Shown: positions 11,304 to 20,997, numbered from the stretch's first letter. The stretch: 64,000 nucleotides of DNA from an uncultured Eubacterium sp. (GCA_934316925.1 CAKREC010000001.1:1-64000), one strand, 5' to 3'. Notes: a model not told the origin generated them from the sequence alone. Numbers and translations: made by a program.

Positions 11304-12311
11304 TTGTTTAATTGGTTATACAGTATTTTTGGTTGGATTTTGACGGGCATTGACTGGTGTGTATTTAAAGTTGCCCATGTTCATAATACCGGACTTTGTA
11401 TTGTTCTGCTTACATTGGTAATTTATATTCTGATGTATCCTTTGAATGCAAAGCAGCAGAAGTCTGCCCGTATGATGAACAAGATCAATCCTGAAGTAAA
11501 GAAGATTCAGGAAAAGTATAAAGGTAAAAAAGATCAGGCATCTCAGATGAAGATGAATGAAGAAACACAGAGTTTATATGCCAAATATGGAATCAGTCCT
11601 TTTGGTGGATGTTTGCCTTTACTGATCACATTCCCAATTTTGTGGTGTTTGTATCGTGTCATGTACAACATTGAGACTTATGTTCCTCATTTGAAACAGA
11701 CAGGAGCAAATATGTTCCTTGGACTTGATGTCAACAGCAGTCCAATGCAGTTATTTAAAAGTCCGGATCATCCTTATGGATGGATCGCTTTTATTATTCC
11801 TATTTTGGCAATGGTGCTGCAGTTTATCAATACGAAATTGATGCAGGCTGGACAGGATACGCCAAGCAATGGAAATGATCAGATGGATTCTATGGCTCAG
11901 TCCATGAAGACAATGAACTATTTTATGCCTATTATGTCAGGATTTTTCTGTTTAAGTCTGAATATAGGTATTGGTTTATACTGGATCACAGGTAGTTTAT
12001 TCCGAATCGTTCAGTGTATACTGATCAATCGTTCTATCGATAACATTGATATGGATGAATTGATTGAAAAAAATAAAGAAAAAGCAGCAAAGAAAGGTGC
12101 TAAACTGCAGGAAAGAAACCGTCAGATGGAAGAGTATGCGAAAACGAAAACATCTTCTATCAAATCAGCTTCTTCCTATCAGAATAAAGCCGAGAATACA
12201 TCTGCAGGCAGCAATTCCAAAAAGGATTTTTATGCTAACAAAGATGTAAAGCCAGGCAGCATTTCTGGTTATGCAAATATGCTTTCCGGTAAAAGTGAGA
12301 AGGATAAATAG
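11304..12311 (+). CDS. yidC: Membrane protein insertase YidC/SpoIIIJ
   Basis: 335 aa, start TTG after GGGAGGAAAG. The N-terminal hydrophobic helix is followed by the YidC/Oxa1 core: a positively charged cytoplasmic hairpin (KSARMMNKINPEVKKIQEKYKGKKDQ, roughly 55-80) and FGGCLPLLITFPILWCLYR. The last ~80 residues are polar and Lys/Ser-rich. It inserts proteins into the membrane, with YidD and the RNA-binding Jag in the same operon. No lipobox cysteine typical of Bacillus SpoIIIJ is seen at the N-terminus. Confidence 0.95.
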   Translation: MFNWLYSIFGWILTGIDWCVFKVAHVHNTGLCIVLLTLVIYILMYPLNAKQQKSARMMNKINPEVKKIQEKYKGKKDQASQMKMNEETQSLYAKYGISPFGGCLPLLITFPILWCLYRVMYNIETYVPHLKQTGANMFLGLDVNSSPMQLFKSPDHPYGWIAFIIPILAMVLQFINTKLMQAGQDTPSNGNDQMDSMAQSMKTMNYFMPIMSGFFCLSLNIGIGLYWITGSLFRIVQCILINRSIDNIDMDELIEKNKEKAAKKGAKLQERNRQMEEYAKTKTSSIKSASSYQNKAENTSAGSNSKKDFYANKDVKPGSISGYANMLSGKSEKDK

Positions 12312-12354
12312 ATGAAGCGGTTATGAGTTTCATCAGAAACAGGAGGAAATTGGA

Positions 12355-13080
12355 ATGGAAGAATGGAAAGAGTTTACTGCAAAAACAGCAGATGAAGCTT
12401 TGACAAATGCTTTGATTCAATTAGAGACAAGCAGTGATCAGATTGAATATGAAGTAATTGAAGAAGAAAAAAATGGTTTATTGGGGCTTTTTAGTAAACC
12501 GGCAAAAATCCGTGTTCGTAAAAAAGAAAGTATTACAGATGTAGTAAAGAACTTCTTGAATAAAACATTTACTGCTATGAATCTTGTAGTAGAAATTGTG
12601 TTAGATTATGACGAAGAAAACAGTCAGATCAACATTGAGCTGAAAGGCGATGATATGGGAATGTTGATCGGTAAACGTGGACAGACTCTTGATTCTTTGC
12701 AGTATCTTACTTCTTTAGTAGCAAACAAAAAAACAGAAGAATATGTAAAGATTAAGATTGATACGGAAAATTATCGTCAGAGAAGAAAAGAAACAATTGA
12801 AAATCTTGCAAAGAATGTAGCTTCAAAGGTAAAGAAAACAGGAAGACCTGCTTTTCTTGAGCCGATGAATCCTTATGAAAGAAGAATCATTCATGCAGCA
12901 TTGCAGGATGACAAATATGTAGATACTCACAGCGAAGGCGAAGAACCTCATCGTAAAGTAGTAGTTACATTGAATAAAGAATTTGCTTCCGAATTACCTA
13001 GAAGAAATAATTATCGTCGTAGAAACAATTATTCCCGCGATAATAGAAAAAGATATTCTAATAATAGAGGAAATGAGTAA
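12355..13080 (+). CDS. jag: RNA-binding protein Jag/KhpB
   Basis: 241 aa with three domains in order: Jag-N (residues about 1-50, EEWKEFTAKTADEALTNAL), a KH domain with GMLIGKRGQTLDSLQYL near 100-118, and an R3H domain around RKETIENLAKNVASK through EPMNPYERRIIHAAL. The C-terminus adds an unusual Arg/Asn-rich tail (about 25 residues, RRNN repeated). KhpB proteins bind many mRNAs with KhpA and affect cell elongation. GGAGG precedes the ATG. Last gene of the yidC operon, with a terminator 17 bp after it. Confidence 0.93.
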   Translation: MEEWKEFTAKTADEALTNALIQLETSSDQIEYEVIEEEKNGLLGLFSKPAKIRVRKKESITDVVKNFLNKTFTAMNLVVEIVLDYDEENSQINIELKGDDMGMLIGKRGQTLDSLQYLTSLVANKKTEEYVKIKIDTENYRQRRKETIENLAKNVASKVKKTGRPAFLEPMNPYERRIIHAALQDDKYVDTHSEGEEPHRKVVVTLNKEFASELPRRNNYRRRNNYSRDNRKRYSNNRGNE

Positions 13081-13096
13081 GTAAGTATTTAGTGTG

Positions 13097-13135
13097 AAAG
13101 GCTGGATCTTAAGTGATAGATTCAGCCTTTTCTTT
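13097..13135 (+). terminator. Intrinsic terminator after jag
   Basis: AAAGGCTGGATCT (13097-13109) pairs with AGATTCAGCCTTT (13118-13130) with one G-T pair, followed by TTCTTT. It separates the yidC operon from mnmE and argues against a longer mnmE reading frame starting at 13113. Confidence 0.9.
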
Positions 13136-13178
13136 ACATGTATGTGGAAATTTATATCATAATAGGAGAATCAGATAT

Positions 13179-14564
13179 ATGATCTATCAGGATACGATTG
13201 CTGCCATTGCTTCTTCATCAAAGGATGGAAGTGTCAGCGTGATCCGGGTGAGTGGCAGTCAGTCAATCAAAATTGTAAGCAGTATTTTTTTAAATAGTAA
13301 AAATGAAAACATTGATTTGGAAACGAAAGAAAGCCATACAATACATTATGGTTTTATTATAGATGAAAATAAAAGTGTATTAGATGAAGTATTGGTCTTA
13401 TTAATGAAAGGACCAAAAAGTTTTACAGCAGAAGATGTTGTAGAAATTCAGTGTCATGGCGGACACATGATCTGTCAGTGGATTTTGGAACTATTGATCC
13501 GAGTGGGAGCAAGAATGGCAGAACCTGGAGAATTTACGAAACGTGCATTTTTGAATGGAAGAATTGATCTTTCCCAGGCAGAATCTGTAATGGATGTTAT
13601 CTCTTCCAAAAGTAAATTGGCGTTGAAAAATTCTCTAAATCAGCTTCGAGGAAGTGTAAAAGAAAAAATCGTACATTTAAGAGAAATTGTTCTGACAGAT
13701 ATTGCTTTTCTGGAGGCTGCATTGGATGATCCGGAACATATTTCAATGGATGGATTTGAAGTTACAATACAAGAACATATGTTCTTATTAGAAAAAGAAA
13801 TTGATCATTTAATTGAAAATAGTCAAAATGGCCGTATGATCAAAGAGGGAATTCAAACAGCGATCGTTGGCAAACCAAACGTAGGTAAATCATCCTTTTT
13901 AAATTGTATGTTGAGGGATGATAGAGCAATCGTTACTAATATTCCCGGAACGACAAGGGATACATTGGAAGAGGAAATGCGGATTGGTTCTACTTTACTG
14001 CGATTTATTGATACGGCGGGAATACGAAATACAGAAGATGAAGTTGAAAAAATTGGAATTGAAAAAGCAAAGAAATCTATTCAAAAAGCTGATTTTGTGA
14101 TCTGCATTTTAGATATAAGCAAAAAACTTGAAGAAGAAGATATTTTCGTTTTAAAAGAAATTAAGGATAAAGCAGGAGTAATTTTGCTAAATAAGGATGA
14201 TCTGATCCATCAATTGAATGAGGAAGAAATTCCATATAGCGAAAACAAAAAGGTTATGAAATTTTCTGCTTCTACGGGATTTGGTATCGAAGAATTGGAA
14301 ACATATATCCACGAATTGTTTTTAGATGATAAGATCTCATATGATGATGAAATTTATATAACAAATATTCGTCAAAAAGAGGCACTTTTAGAGGCAAAAA
14401 ACAGCTTATTACAGTTAAAAAACAGTGTAGAATGTGGAATGCCGGAAGATTTTTATACAATTGATCTTACCAATATATATGAATCATTGGGAAAAATCAT
14501 TGGTGAGACGATAGAAGATGACATTGTAGATAAGATTTTTAAAGATTTTTGCATGGGTAAATAA
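13179..14564 (+). CDS. mnmE: tRNA U34 modification GTPase MnmE
   Basis: 461 aa from the ATG at 13179, with AGGAGA 9 nt upstream. An upstream in-frame start at 13113 falls in the terminator and was rejected. The N-terminal folate-binding domain (DTIAAIASSSKDGSVSVIRVSG) precedes the inserted G domain: P-loop GKPNVGKSS, DTAGIR, NKDD. The C-terminal catalytic motif CMGK ends the protein exactly. With MnmG it makes the 5-carboxymethylaminomethyl group at wobble U34. mnmG begins 12 bp later. Confidence 0.97.
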   Translation: MIYQDTIAAIASSSKDGSVSVIRVSGSQSIKIVSSIFLNSKNENIDLETKESHTIHYGFIIDENKSVLDEVLVLLMKGPKSFTAEDVVEIQCHGGHMICQWILELLIRVGARMAEPGEFTKRAFLNGRIDLSQAESVMDVISSKSKLALKNSLNQLRGSVKEKIVHLREIVLTDIAFLEAALDDPEHISMDGFEVTIQEHMFLLEKEIDHLIENSQNGRMIKEGIQTAIVGKPNVGKSSFLNCMLRDDRAIVTNIPGTTRDTLEEEMRIGSTLLRFIDTAGIRNTEDEVEKIGIEKAKKSIQKADFVICILDISKKLEEEDIFVLKEIKDKAGVILLNKDDLIHQLNEEEIPYSENKKVMKFSASTGFGIEELETYIHELFLDDKISYDDEIYITNIRQKEALLEAKNSLLQLKNSVECGMPEDFYTIDLTNIYESLGKIIGETIEDDIVDKIFKDFCMGK

Positions 14565-14576
14565 CGGAGGATATTT

Positions 14577-16466
14577 ATGAGTGAGAAAATTTTAGAAGAA
14601 CAATATGATGCAGTAGTAGTTGGAGCAGGTCATGCCGGATGTGAAGCATCGTTAGCATTGGCACGACTTGGTTTTGAAACAATTATGTTTACCGTAAGTG
14701 TAGATAGTATTGCCCTTATGCCGTGTAATCCGAATGTAGGAGGAACGTCAAAAGGACATTTGGTTCGCGAAATCGATGCACTGGGCGGCGAAATGGGAAA
14801 AAATATCGACCGCACATATATCCAATCTAAGATGTTAAATAAGTCAAAAGGCCCTGCTGTGCATTCGCTGCGGGCACAGGCGGACAAAAAAGCTTATAGC
14901 CAGTCGATGAGAAATATTTTGGAAAATACAGAACATCTTACGATTCGCAGTGGTGAAGTGACAGAAATTTTAGTTGAAGATGGAAAAGTGGCAGGTGTTA
15001 AAACTTATACTGGTGCTATTTATCGCTGCAAAGTATGTATATTATGTACGGGTACATATCTGAAATCCCGTTGTATTACCGGAAATATTTCTTCTTATAC
15101 TGGTCCAAATGGATTGCAGTCAGCAAATTATCTTTCGGATTCTTTGGAAAAACTAGGTATTGAATTGAGACGATTTAAGACAGGTACTCCTGCTCGAATT
15201 GATGGAAACTCGATTGATTTTTCTAAGATGGAACCACAGTATGGCGATGAAAAAGTTACGCCGTTTTCATTTACAAACACAGAAGAAGATATAAAACGAG
15301 AACAGGTAAAGTGCTGGCTCACCTATACAAATGAGAAAACTCATGAGATTATTCGGAAAAATCTGGATCGGTCTCCGTTATATTCAGGATATATTCAGGG
15401 AACAGGACCTAGATATTGCCCTTCTATTGAGGACAAAGTGGTTCGTTTTGCGGACAAAAATCGTCATCAGGTATTTATTGAGCCGGAAGGAGAATATACA
15501 AATGAAATGTATATTGGCGGTATGTCCAGTTCCTTACCGGAAGATGTGCAGAAAGAAATGTATCAGAGTGTTGCCGGTCTGGAACACGCTAAAATTGTAA
15601 GAAATGCTTATGCAATCGAATACGATTGTATCAATTCGTTAGAATTATATCCTTCTTTGGAGCTGAAAAAAGTGGCTGGTCTGTTCAGTGCCGGACAGGC
15701 AAATGGAAGTTCCGGTTATGAAGAAGCTGCAGCACAGGGATTGATCGCCGGAATCAATGGCGCAAGAAAACTGCAGAAAAAGGAACCAGTTATTATTGAT
15801 CGAAGCCAGGGATATATTGGAGTGCTGATTGATGATCTGGTTACAAAAGGTACTAATGAACCATATCGCATGATGACTTCAAGAGCAGAGTATCGCTTAT
15901 TGCTTCGACAGGACAATGCAGATCAGAGACTTACTAAAATTGGATATGAAATAGGTCTTATTTCACAGGAAAGATATGATAAGTTTGTAAATAAATACAA
16001 ATTAGTAGAAAAAGAAATTGAGCGTGTATCAAATACATTTGTCGGAAATACAGAAAAAGTTCAAACTCTGTTAGATGAATATCACAGCACACGCCTGGTA
16101 AGTGGAATTTGTATGGCAGAGCTGATCAAACGTCCAGAGTTGTCCTATGAAATTTTAAAGCCTTTGGATGAAAAACGTTCTGATCTACCGGAAGATGTCA
16201 AAGATCAGGTAAATATCAATTTGAAATATGAAGGCTATATCAAGAGACAGGAAAAACAGGTCGAACAATTTCATAAGTTGGAAAAGAAAAAGATTCCATC
16301 GGATATTGATTACAATGATATTGGAAGCCTGCGATTAGAAGCAATTCAGAAATTAAATGATATTCGTCCGGAGTCGGTGGGACAGGCAGCGCGAATTAGC
16401 GGAGTTTCCCCTTCGGATATTTCAGTACTTCTTGTTTATTTGGAACAGTACAATAGAACAAAATAA
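14577..16466 (+). CDS. mnmG: tRNA U34 modification enzyme MnmG
   Basis: 629 aa FAD-dependent partner of MnmE. The Rossmann FAD motif [12 protein letters not shown] is at residues about 14-25. Conserved family blocks follow ([46 protein letters not shown]). The helical C-terminal domain, which binds MnmE, ends with [16 protein letters not shown]. It uses methylene-THF carbon, glycine and NADH in the reaction. The order mnmE-mnmG-rsmG is typical of Firmicutes. Confidence 0.97.
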   Translation: MSEKILEEQYDAVVVGAGHAGCEASLALARLGFETIMFTVSVDSIALMPCNPNVGGTSKGHLVREIDALGGEMGKNIDRTYIQSKMLNKSKGPAVHSLRAQADKKAYSQSMRNILENTEHLTIRSGEVTEILVEDGKVAGVKTYTGAIYRCKVCILCTGTYLKSRCITGNISSYTGPNGLQSANYLSDSLEKLGIELRRFKTGTPARIDGNSIDFSKMEPQYGDEKVTPFSFTNTEEDIKREQVKCWLTYTNEKTHEIIRKNLDRSPLYSGYIQGTGPRYCPSIEDKVVRFADKNRHQVFIEPEGEYTNEMYIGGMSSSLPEDVQKEMYQSVAGLEHAKIVRNAYAIEYDCINSLELYPSLELKKVAGLFSAGQANGSSGYEEAAAQGLIAGINGARKLQKKEPVIIDRSQGYIGVLIDDLVTKGTNEPYRMMTSRAEYRLLLRQDNADQRLTKIGYEIGLISQERYDKFVNKYKLVEKEIERVSNTFVGNTEKVQTLLDEYHSTRLVSGICMAELIKRPELSYEILKPLDEKRSDLPEDVKDQVNINLKYEGYIKRQEKQVEQFHKLEKKKIPSDIDYNDIGSLRLEAIQKLNDIRPESVGQAARISGVSPSDISVLLVYLEQYNRTK

Positions 16467-16495
16467 AATATCGAAAGAAAATGAAAGAGGATTTT

Positions 16496-17200
16496 ATGAA
16501 AGAAATATTTGAAAAGAATGGTATTTTGATTTCAGATTTGCAGGAAAAACAATTTCAAACATATTATGAATTACTGGTTGAATGGAATGATCGTATTAAT
16601 TTGACTGCAATTACGGAATATCAGGAAGTGATATGGAAACATTTCATTGATTCAGCATTATTCTTAAATACAGATATTGTAAAAAGTACAAATTCTGCTT
16701 CTATTTTGGACTTAGGAACAGGAGCTGGATTTCCGGGAATGGTATTAGCTATTTTATTACCGGATTATCAATTTACATTAGTTGATTCATTAAGAAAGAG
16801 AATTGACTTTCTGGAAAAGGTAGTAGATCAATGCAATATCAAAAATGTAACATTGATACATGGAAGAGCGGAAGACTTGGGACAGGATCCTCAATATAGA
16901 AATCAATATGATTTTGTGGTTTCACGTGCGGTAGCTGAATTACCTTTACTTTTGGAATATTGTATTCCTTTTGTGAAAGTAAATGGATATTTTGTTTCAT
17001 ATAAAGCAAAGAAATATGAAGAGGAAATCCAACATGCTGAAAATGCTATGAGTGTATTAGGTGCAGAATTGTTTCACGTGAAACATTTTAAATTAAGAAC
17101 AGAAGAAGAAAATCGTTACCTAGTGTTTATAAAAAATACAATGGAGACCGATAAAAAATATCCAAGAAAAGCAGGTAAACCCAAAAAGAAACCATTATAA
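16496..17200 (+). CDS. rsmG: 16S rRNA m7G527 methyltransferase RsmG
   Basis: 234 aa. An upstream ATG at 16481 overlaps the likely AGAGGA ribosome binding site, so ATG 16496 is preferred. SAM-binding motif I reads ILDLGTGAGFPGMVLAI; VVSRAVAELPLLLEY is a later family block. It methylates G527 of 16S rRNA. A consensus parS site lies inside the coding sequence near the 3' end (17070-17085, translated LFHVKH). The Lys/Pro-rich C-terminus (RKAGKPKKKP) resembles other clostridial RsmG. Confidence 0.95.
   Translation: MKEIFEKNGILISDLQEKQFQTYYELLVEWNDRINLTAITEYQEVIWKHFIDSALFLNTDIVKSTNSASILDLGTGAGFPGMVLAILLPDYQFTLVDSLRKRIDFLEKVVDQCNIKNVTLIHGRAEDLGQDPQYRNQYDFVVSRAVAELPLLLEYCIPFVKVNGYFVSYKAKKYEEEIQHAENAMSVLGAELFHVKHFKLRTEEENRYLVFIKNTMETDKKYPRKAGKPKKKPL
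17070..17085. promoter_or_regulatory. parS site inside rsmG
   Basis: Perfect 16-bp palindrome TGTTTCACGTGAAACA, identical to the Firmicutes ParB/Spo0J binding consensus, embedded in rsmG codons. It lies about 230 bp before parA. Confidence 0.95.
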
Positions 17201-17201
17201 A

Positions 17202-17217
17202 TGTTTCACGTGAAACA
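17202..17217. promoter_or_regulatory. parS site between rsmG and parA
   Basis: A second perfect copy of TGTTTCACGTGAAACA, immediately after the rsmG stop codon and 116 bp after the end of the first. It is well placed to nucleate ParB near the origin and may also affect parAB transcription. Confidence 0.95.
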
Positions 17218-17297
17218 TTTATATGAAAAGGGATAGAAAACAGATACAGTCCGTGTTATAATATTTTATGCATCTTTACCGAGTAAGGAGGAAATAT

Positions 17298-18065
17298 ATG
17301 AGTGAAACAATGGTAATTGCTAATCAAAAGGGTGGCGTTGGTAAAACGACAACAACAATCAACTTGGCCGCAGCATTAGCAGAACAGGGAAAAAAGGTTT
17401 TAGTCATCGATATGGATCCACAGGGAAATACATCCAGTGGTCTGGGAATAGAAAAAGATGAATTAGATACGACCGTTTATCAGCTTATGATCGGAGAAAA
17501 TACATTTAACGAGTGCGTTCAAAAGGATGTTTTTGAAAATCTTGATGTATTGGCTTCTAATGTAAACCTGGCTGGTATTGAAATTGAAACCATGGATATG
17601 GATGATAGAAATTATATTCTCAAAGAAATTATAGATGAAGTAAGAGATGAGTATGATTTTATCATTATTGATTGTCCACCATCGTTGAATACGTTGACAA
17701 TCAATGCTATGACAACAGCAGATTCCGTATTGGTTCCAATTCAATGTGAATATTACGCATTGGAAGGATTGAGTCAGTTGATCTATACGATCAGTCTGGT
17801 AAAAGACCGTTTGAATCCAAAATTGGAAATCAATGGAGTTGTATTTACTATGTATGATGGAAGAACAAATTTGTCTATGCAGGTTATTGAAAATGTAAGA
17901 AATAACTTAAACCAGACCATTTATGATACTATTATTCCGCGAGGGGTTCGTCTGGCAGAGGCGCCAAGTCATGGTCTACCAATAACACAGTATGATAACC
18001 GTTCTACCGGTGCAAAAGCATATATGGCGTTAGCAAAAGAAGTAATTGAAAGGAGTAAAGCATAA
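17298..18065 (+). CDS. parA: Chromosome partitioning ATPase ParA/Soj
   Basis: 255 aa from ATG 17298, chosen because AAGGAGG lies 7 nt upstream; a longer frame from 17268 has no support. Deviant Walker A KGGVGKTTT near residue 10, DMDPQGN and DCPPSLN (Walker B) are all present. It drives origin segregation with ParB and modulates DnaA in Bacillus-type systems. A likely -10 TATAAT is at 17257-17262 with a weak -35, placing the promoter between the second parS site and the gene. Confidence 0.96.
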   Translation: MSETMVIANQKGGVGKTTTTINLAAALAEQGKKVLVIDMDPQGNTSSGLGIEKDELDTTVYQLMIGENTFNECVQKDVFENLDVLASNVNLAGIEIETMDMDDRNYILKEIIDEVRDEYDFIIIDCPPSLNTLTINAMTTADSVLVPIQCEYYALEGLSQLIYTISLVKDRLNPKLEINGVVFTMYDGRTNLSMQVIENVRNNLNQTIYDTIIPRGVRLAEAPSHGLPITQYDNRSTGAKAYMALAKEVIERSKA

Positions 18066-18940
18066 TGGCAGCAAGCAAAAAGGGATTAGGAAAAGGATTG
18101 GATGCCATGATTCCAAAAACACCGAAATCTACTGTCAAAGTAGAAAAAACAGAGACAAATACATCAGGAGAACGAATTTTAAAAATCAATGATGTTGAGC
18201 CAAATAAAAAACAGCCTCGTAAATTCTTTAATGAAGAGGCTTTACAAGAATTAAGTGAGTCAATTAAATTACATGGAATTGTTCAGCCACTTGTTGTAAC
18301 AAAGCAGGATGATTATTATGAGATCATAGCCGGAGAGCGGCGTTGGAGAGCAGCTAAAATGGCTGGTTTAAAGGAAGTTCCTGTTGTAATCAAGGAATAT
18401 TCCCCGCAAGAGATCATGGAAGTTGCTTTGATTGAAAATATTCAGCGAGAAGATCTCAATCCGGTTGAAGAAGCAAAGGCATATCAGGGACTTATTAAAG
18501 AATACAATTTGAAACAGGAAGAAGTTGCAGAAAAGGTATCCAAAAGTCGTACCGCGGTAACAAATTCTCTTCGATTGTTGAAATTGGATGATCGAATCCT
18601 GGATATGTTGGTAGAAGAGAAGTTATCGAGCGGACATGCAAGAACTTTGCTTGGAATTGAAGACAAAGAAGAGCAATATAAGGCTGCATGCAAGGTGGTA
18701 GATAACAAACTTAGTGTAAGAGATACCGAAAAGCTTGTCAAAATGATCAATAATCCAGTGGAAAAGCCTAAAAAGAAAAAGCTGGAAAATCAGGCAATTT
18801 ATCAGGATTTAGAAGAACAGTTAAAACAGACGATTGGAACAAAAGTAAAAATCAATCGCAAATCAGAAAATCAAGGAAAAATAGAAATTGACTATTATTC
18901 CATTGATGAGTTGGAAAAAATAACCGCATACTTTAAATAA
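18065..18940 (+). CDS. parB: Chromosome partitioning protein ParB/Spo0J
   Basis: 291 aa. The start codon shares one base with the parA stop (TAATG). The N-terminal CTP-binding ParB/Srx domain contains the arginine-patch motif GERRWRAAK near 95; LIENIQREDLNPVEEA follows, then a helix-turn-helix (QEEVAEKVSKSRTAVTNSLRLL) and a C-terminal dimerisation segment after residue 245. It loads at the two parS sites just upstream and spreads as a CTP-dependent clamp. Confidence 0.97.
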   Translation: MAASKKGLGKGLDAMIPKTPKSTVKVEKTETNTSGERILKINDVEPNKKQPRKFFNEEALQELSESIKLHGIVQPLVVTKQDDYYEIIAGERRWRAAKMAGLKEVPVVIKEYSPQEIMEVALIENIQREDLNPVEEAKAYQGLIKEYNLKQEEVAEKVSKSRTAVTNSLRLLKLDDRILDMLVEEKLSSGHARTLLGIEDKEEQYKAACKVVDNKLSVRDTEKLVKMINNPVEKPKKKKLENQAIYQDLEEQLKQTIGTKVKINRKSENQGKIEIDYYSIDELEKITAYFK

Positions 18941-18972
18941 AATAGAACATATGTTTGAATGGAGGATACAAA

Positions 18973-19476
18973 ATGTTTAAATTTGCAGATTTTGGGCTGG
19001 ATGTGGACCTTCTCTTATTGGTATCACTGGTTCTTATCATAGTATTATTTGTGATGACGATAGTGTTATTTGTGAAAAATAGCAATTTAAAACGTCGATA
19101 TGAGATATTTATGGATGGTCAGGATGGAAAAACGCTTGAGAAGTCATTCGAAAAGAAATTTCAGAATATGGATTACATTAATGATAAGATTGATGATATT
19201 GAGAAACATTTGGACAATCTTGATGTAAATATGCTTAAAACATATCAAAAAGTGGGCATTGTAAAATATGATGCTTTCAAAGAAATTGGTGGAACATTGA
19301 GTTTTGTACTTACATTATTGACAAAAGATAATGATGGCTTTATACTGAACTCAATGCACAGCAATAGTGAGGGATGTTATACTTATATTAAGGAAGTAAA
19401 AGGCGGAGAAACTTTTGTGACCTTATCAGAAGAAGAGTGCCAGTCCTTGGAAGAAGCAAAAAAGCAAGTGATATAA
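18973..19476 (+). CDS. DUF4446 family membrane protein
   Basis: 167 aa from ATG 18973; the ATG at 18955 forms part of the ATGGAGG ribosome binding site. One N-terminal membrane helix (about residues 11-33), a short coiled-coil-prone region (KKFQNMDYINDKIDDIEKHLDNL), then a compact domain with YDAFKEIGGTLSFVLTLLTKDNDGFILNS, the DUF4446 hallmark. Function is unknown. The family often follows parB in Clostridia, as here (32 bp gap), so a link to segregation or envelope is possible but unproven. Confidence 0.85.
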   Translation: MFKFADFGLDVDLLLLVSLVLIIVLFVMTIVLFVKNSNLKRRYEIFMDGQDGKTLEKSFEKKFQNMDYINDKIDDIEKHLDNLDVNMLKTYQKVGIVKYDAFKEIGGTLSFVLTLLTKDNDGFILNSMHSNSEGCYTYIKEVKGGETFVTLSEEECQSLEEAKKQVI

Positions 19477-19490
19477 AACACTTGCTTTTA
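19461..19490 (+). terminator. Terminator after the parAB-DUF4446 operon
   Basis: AAAGCAAGTG (19461-19470) and CACTTGCTTT (19479-19488) form a perfect 10-bp stem overlapping the DUF4446 stop region. A-rich and T-rich flanks on both sides make it potentially bidirectional, helping to separate it from the opposing tRNA-Lys. Confidence 0.8.
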
Positions 19491-19554
19491 AAAAAAGACA
19501 AAATAAAAAGCCCTCACCCAGCAGTTGCAGGTCTGCCAAACAAGGACTCGGGAG

Positions 19555-19627
19555 TACGCCATTGGGGGTTCGAACCCCAGACACCCTGATTAAGAGTCAG
19601 GTGCTCTACCAACTGAGCTAATGGCGC
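19555..19627 (-). tRNA. tRNA-Lys (anticodon CTT)
   Basis: 73-nt minus-strand cloverleaf: acceptor GCGCCAT paired with ATGGCGT plus discriminator A, D arm AGCTCAGTTGGTAGAGC, anticodon loop CTCTTAA (anticodon CTT) and T loop TTCGAAC in a TGGGG/CCCCA stem. No CCA is encoded. On the minus strand GGGCTTTTTATTTT just downstream (about 19500-19515) probably ends the transcript. Confidence 0.95.
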
Positions 19628-19649
19628 TTAAGTTTTTCACGCAAGAAAT

Positions 19650-19678
19650 ATTATATAACACAAAAGAAAAAAAAGCAA
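19650..19678 (-). promoter_or_regulatory. Promoter of tRNA-Lys
   Basis: Minus strand -35 TTGCTT (19673-19678), 17-bp spacer and a perfect -10 TATAAT (19650-19655), ending about 22 bp before the tRNA. Confidence 0.7.
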
Positions 19679-19722
19679 GCATTTATTTCAAAATATTACA
19701 AAAATTTTCAGGAGAGTATAAG

Positions 19723-20895
19723 ATGGGAAACAACAATAACAAGTATCGAGAAGTGTTAAAAAACATTATATCTAATTCCGGATATATTGTGGGATTGGTA
19801 GCTATTTGTACGATCATTATTATGTTGATCGTGAATTTTGGAACTACGATGCAGTTTGTAGGACGATTGATTGAAGTGATCATGCCGTTTGTGATCGGAT
19901 TTTTAGTGTATTATCTGATCAATCCGCTGGTCACAACATTTCAGACACTTTTCAACAAGATCAAGCCAGGAAGATGGCTGCGTGTAAAAAGAGCAGTTGC
20001 TGTATTGATAGCCTACAGTATTATTGTAGGGGTTATTATTTTGATCATTGTTTACATTTCTCCACAGATCAAAGACAGTGTGAAAGAAATGGGAAATTCC
20101 GTTACGACTGGTTATACATATCTAGACAGCAACAAAGATAAATTAAACAGTGAGATTCCATTTATCCGGCTGGGAAATATTATGGATTATATAAAGAATA
20201 ATCTGTTTTCTATGTTTGATTATGACAAGCTTAGTACAAGTATTGTTCCATACGTTTATAAGTTTTCTTCTTCTGTTTTTTCGGTTGTTTATAACTTTTT
20301 GATCGGCCTTGTTATTTCTATTTATATTGTGTTAGACAACAAACGCCTGGCAAGAGGATTGAAACGGATCGTATATGCGCTTGCGCCAAAACATCGTGCA
20401 GAAGGTGCTTGGAATACACTATTGGAATGTAATCATATTTTCAATGGATTTTTATTTGGAAAGGCAATCGATTCGCTGATCATTGGCATTTTGTGTTTGA
20501 TCGTAATGTCAATTTTGAGATTACCATATCCTTTATTGATGAGTCTTATCGTAGGTGTGACAAATATGATCCCGTATTTTGGTCCGATATTTGGAGCAGT
20601 TCCCGGTGTATTGATCTATTTGTTTATTGATCCGAAAATGTCTCTTATTTTTGCAGTTATGATCTTGATCCTGCAGCAGTTTGATGGATTGTATCTTGGC
20701 CCGAAGATTTTAGGAGATCTGACAGGAATTAAGCCATTGTGGGTTATCTTTGGAGTTACAGTTGGTGGTGCCTATTTTGGTGTAATGGGCATGTTTTTGG
20801 GAGTGCCGGCAGTCGCTGTATTAGTGTATCTGTTCAATCTGTTTATTGAAAAGAAATTGAACAAAAAGGGCATTCAGCTATTTAATTCCAAGTAA
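19723..20895 (+). CDS. AI-2E family (UPF0118) membrane permease
   Basis: 390 aa. The frame extends upstream into the tRNA-Lys gene, but AGGAG precedes ATG 19723, which is the sensible start. It contains the family pattern: paired N-terminal helices, a long polar segment, then a cluster of membrane helices with VGVTNMIPYFGPIFGAVPG and LGPKILGDLTGIKPLWVIFGVTVGG. Members are secondary transporters, with roles ranging from ion/proton exchange to signal export; substrate here is unknown. It stands alone between tRNA-Lys and a bidirectional terminator. Confidence 0.85.
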   Translation: MGNNNNKYREVLKNIISNSGYIVGLVAICTIIIMLIVNFGTTMQFVGRLIEVIMPFVIGFLVYYLINPLVTTFQTLFNKIKPGRWLRVKRAVAVLIAYSIIVGVIILIIVYISPQIKDSVKEMGNSVTTGYTYLDSNKDKLNSEIPFIRLGNIMDYIKNNLFSMFDYDKLSTSIVPYVYKFSSSVFSVVYNFLIGLVISIYIVLDNKRLARGLKRIVYALAPKHRAEGAWNTLLECNHIFNGFLFGKAIDSLIIGILCLIVMSILRLPYPLLMSLIVGVTNMIPYFGPIFGAVPGVLIYLFIDPKMSLIFAVMILILQQFDGLYLGPKILGDLTGIKPLWVIFGVTVGGAYFGVMGMFLGVPAVAVLVYLFNLFIEKKLNKKGIQLFNSK

Positions 20896-20997
20896 TTTTT
20901 GAATTTCAACCAGAGAGCATGCTATTTTATTTAGCTCTTTTCCAATTTTTTTCTGATAACAAAAAGATGCAATTTTTCGTTTCATATGGCAGAACAT

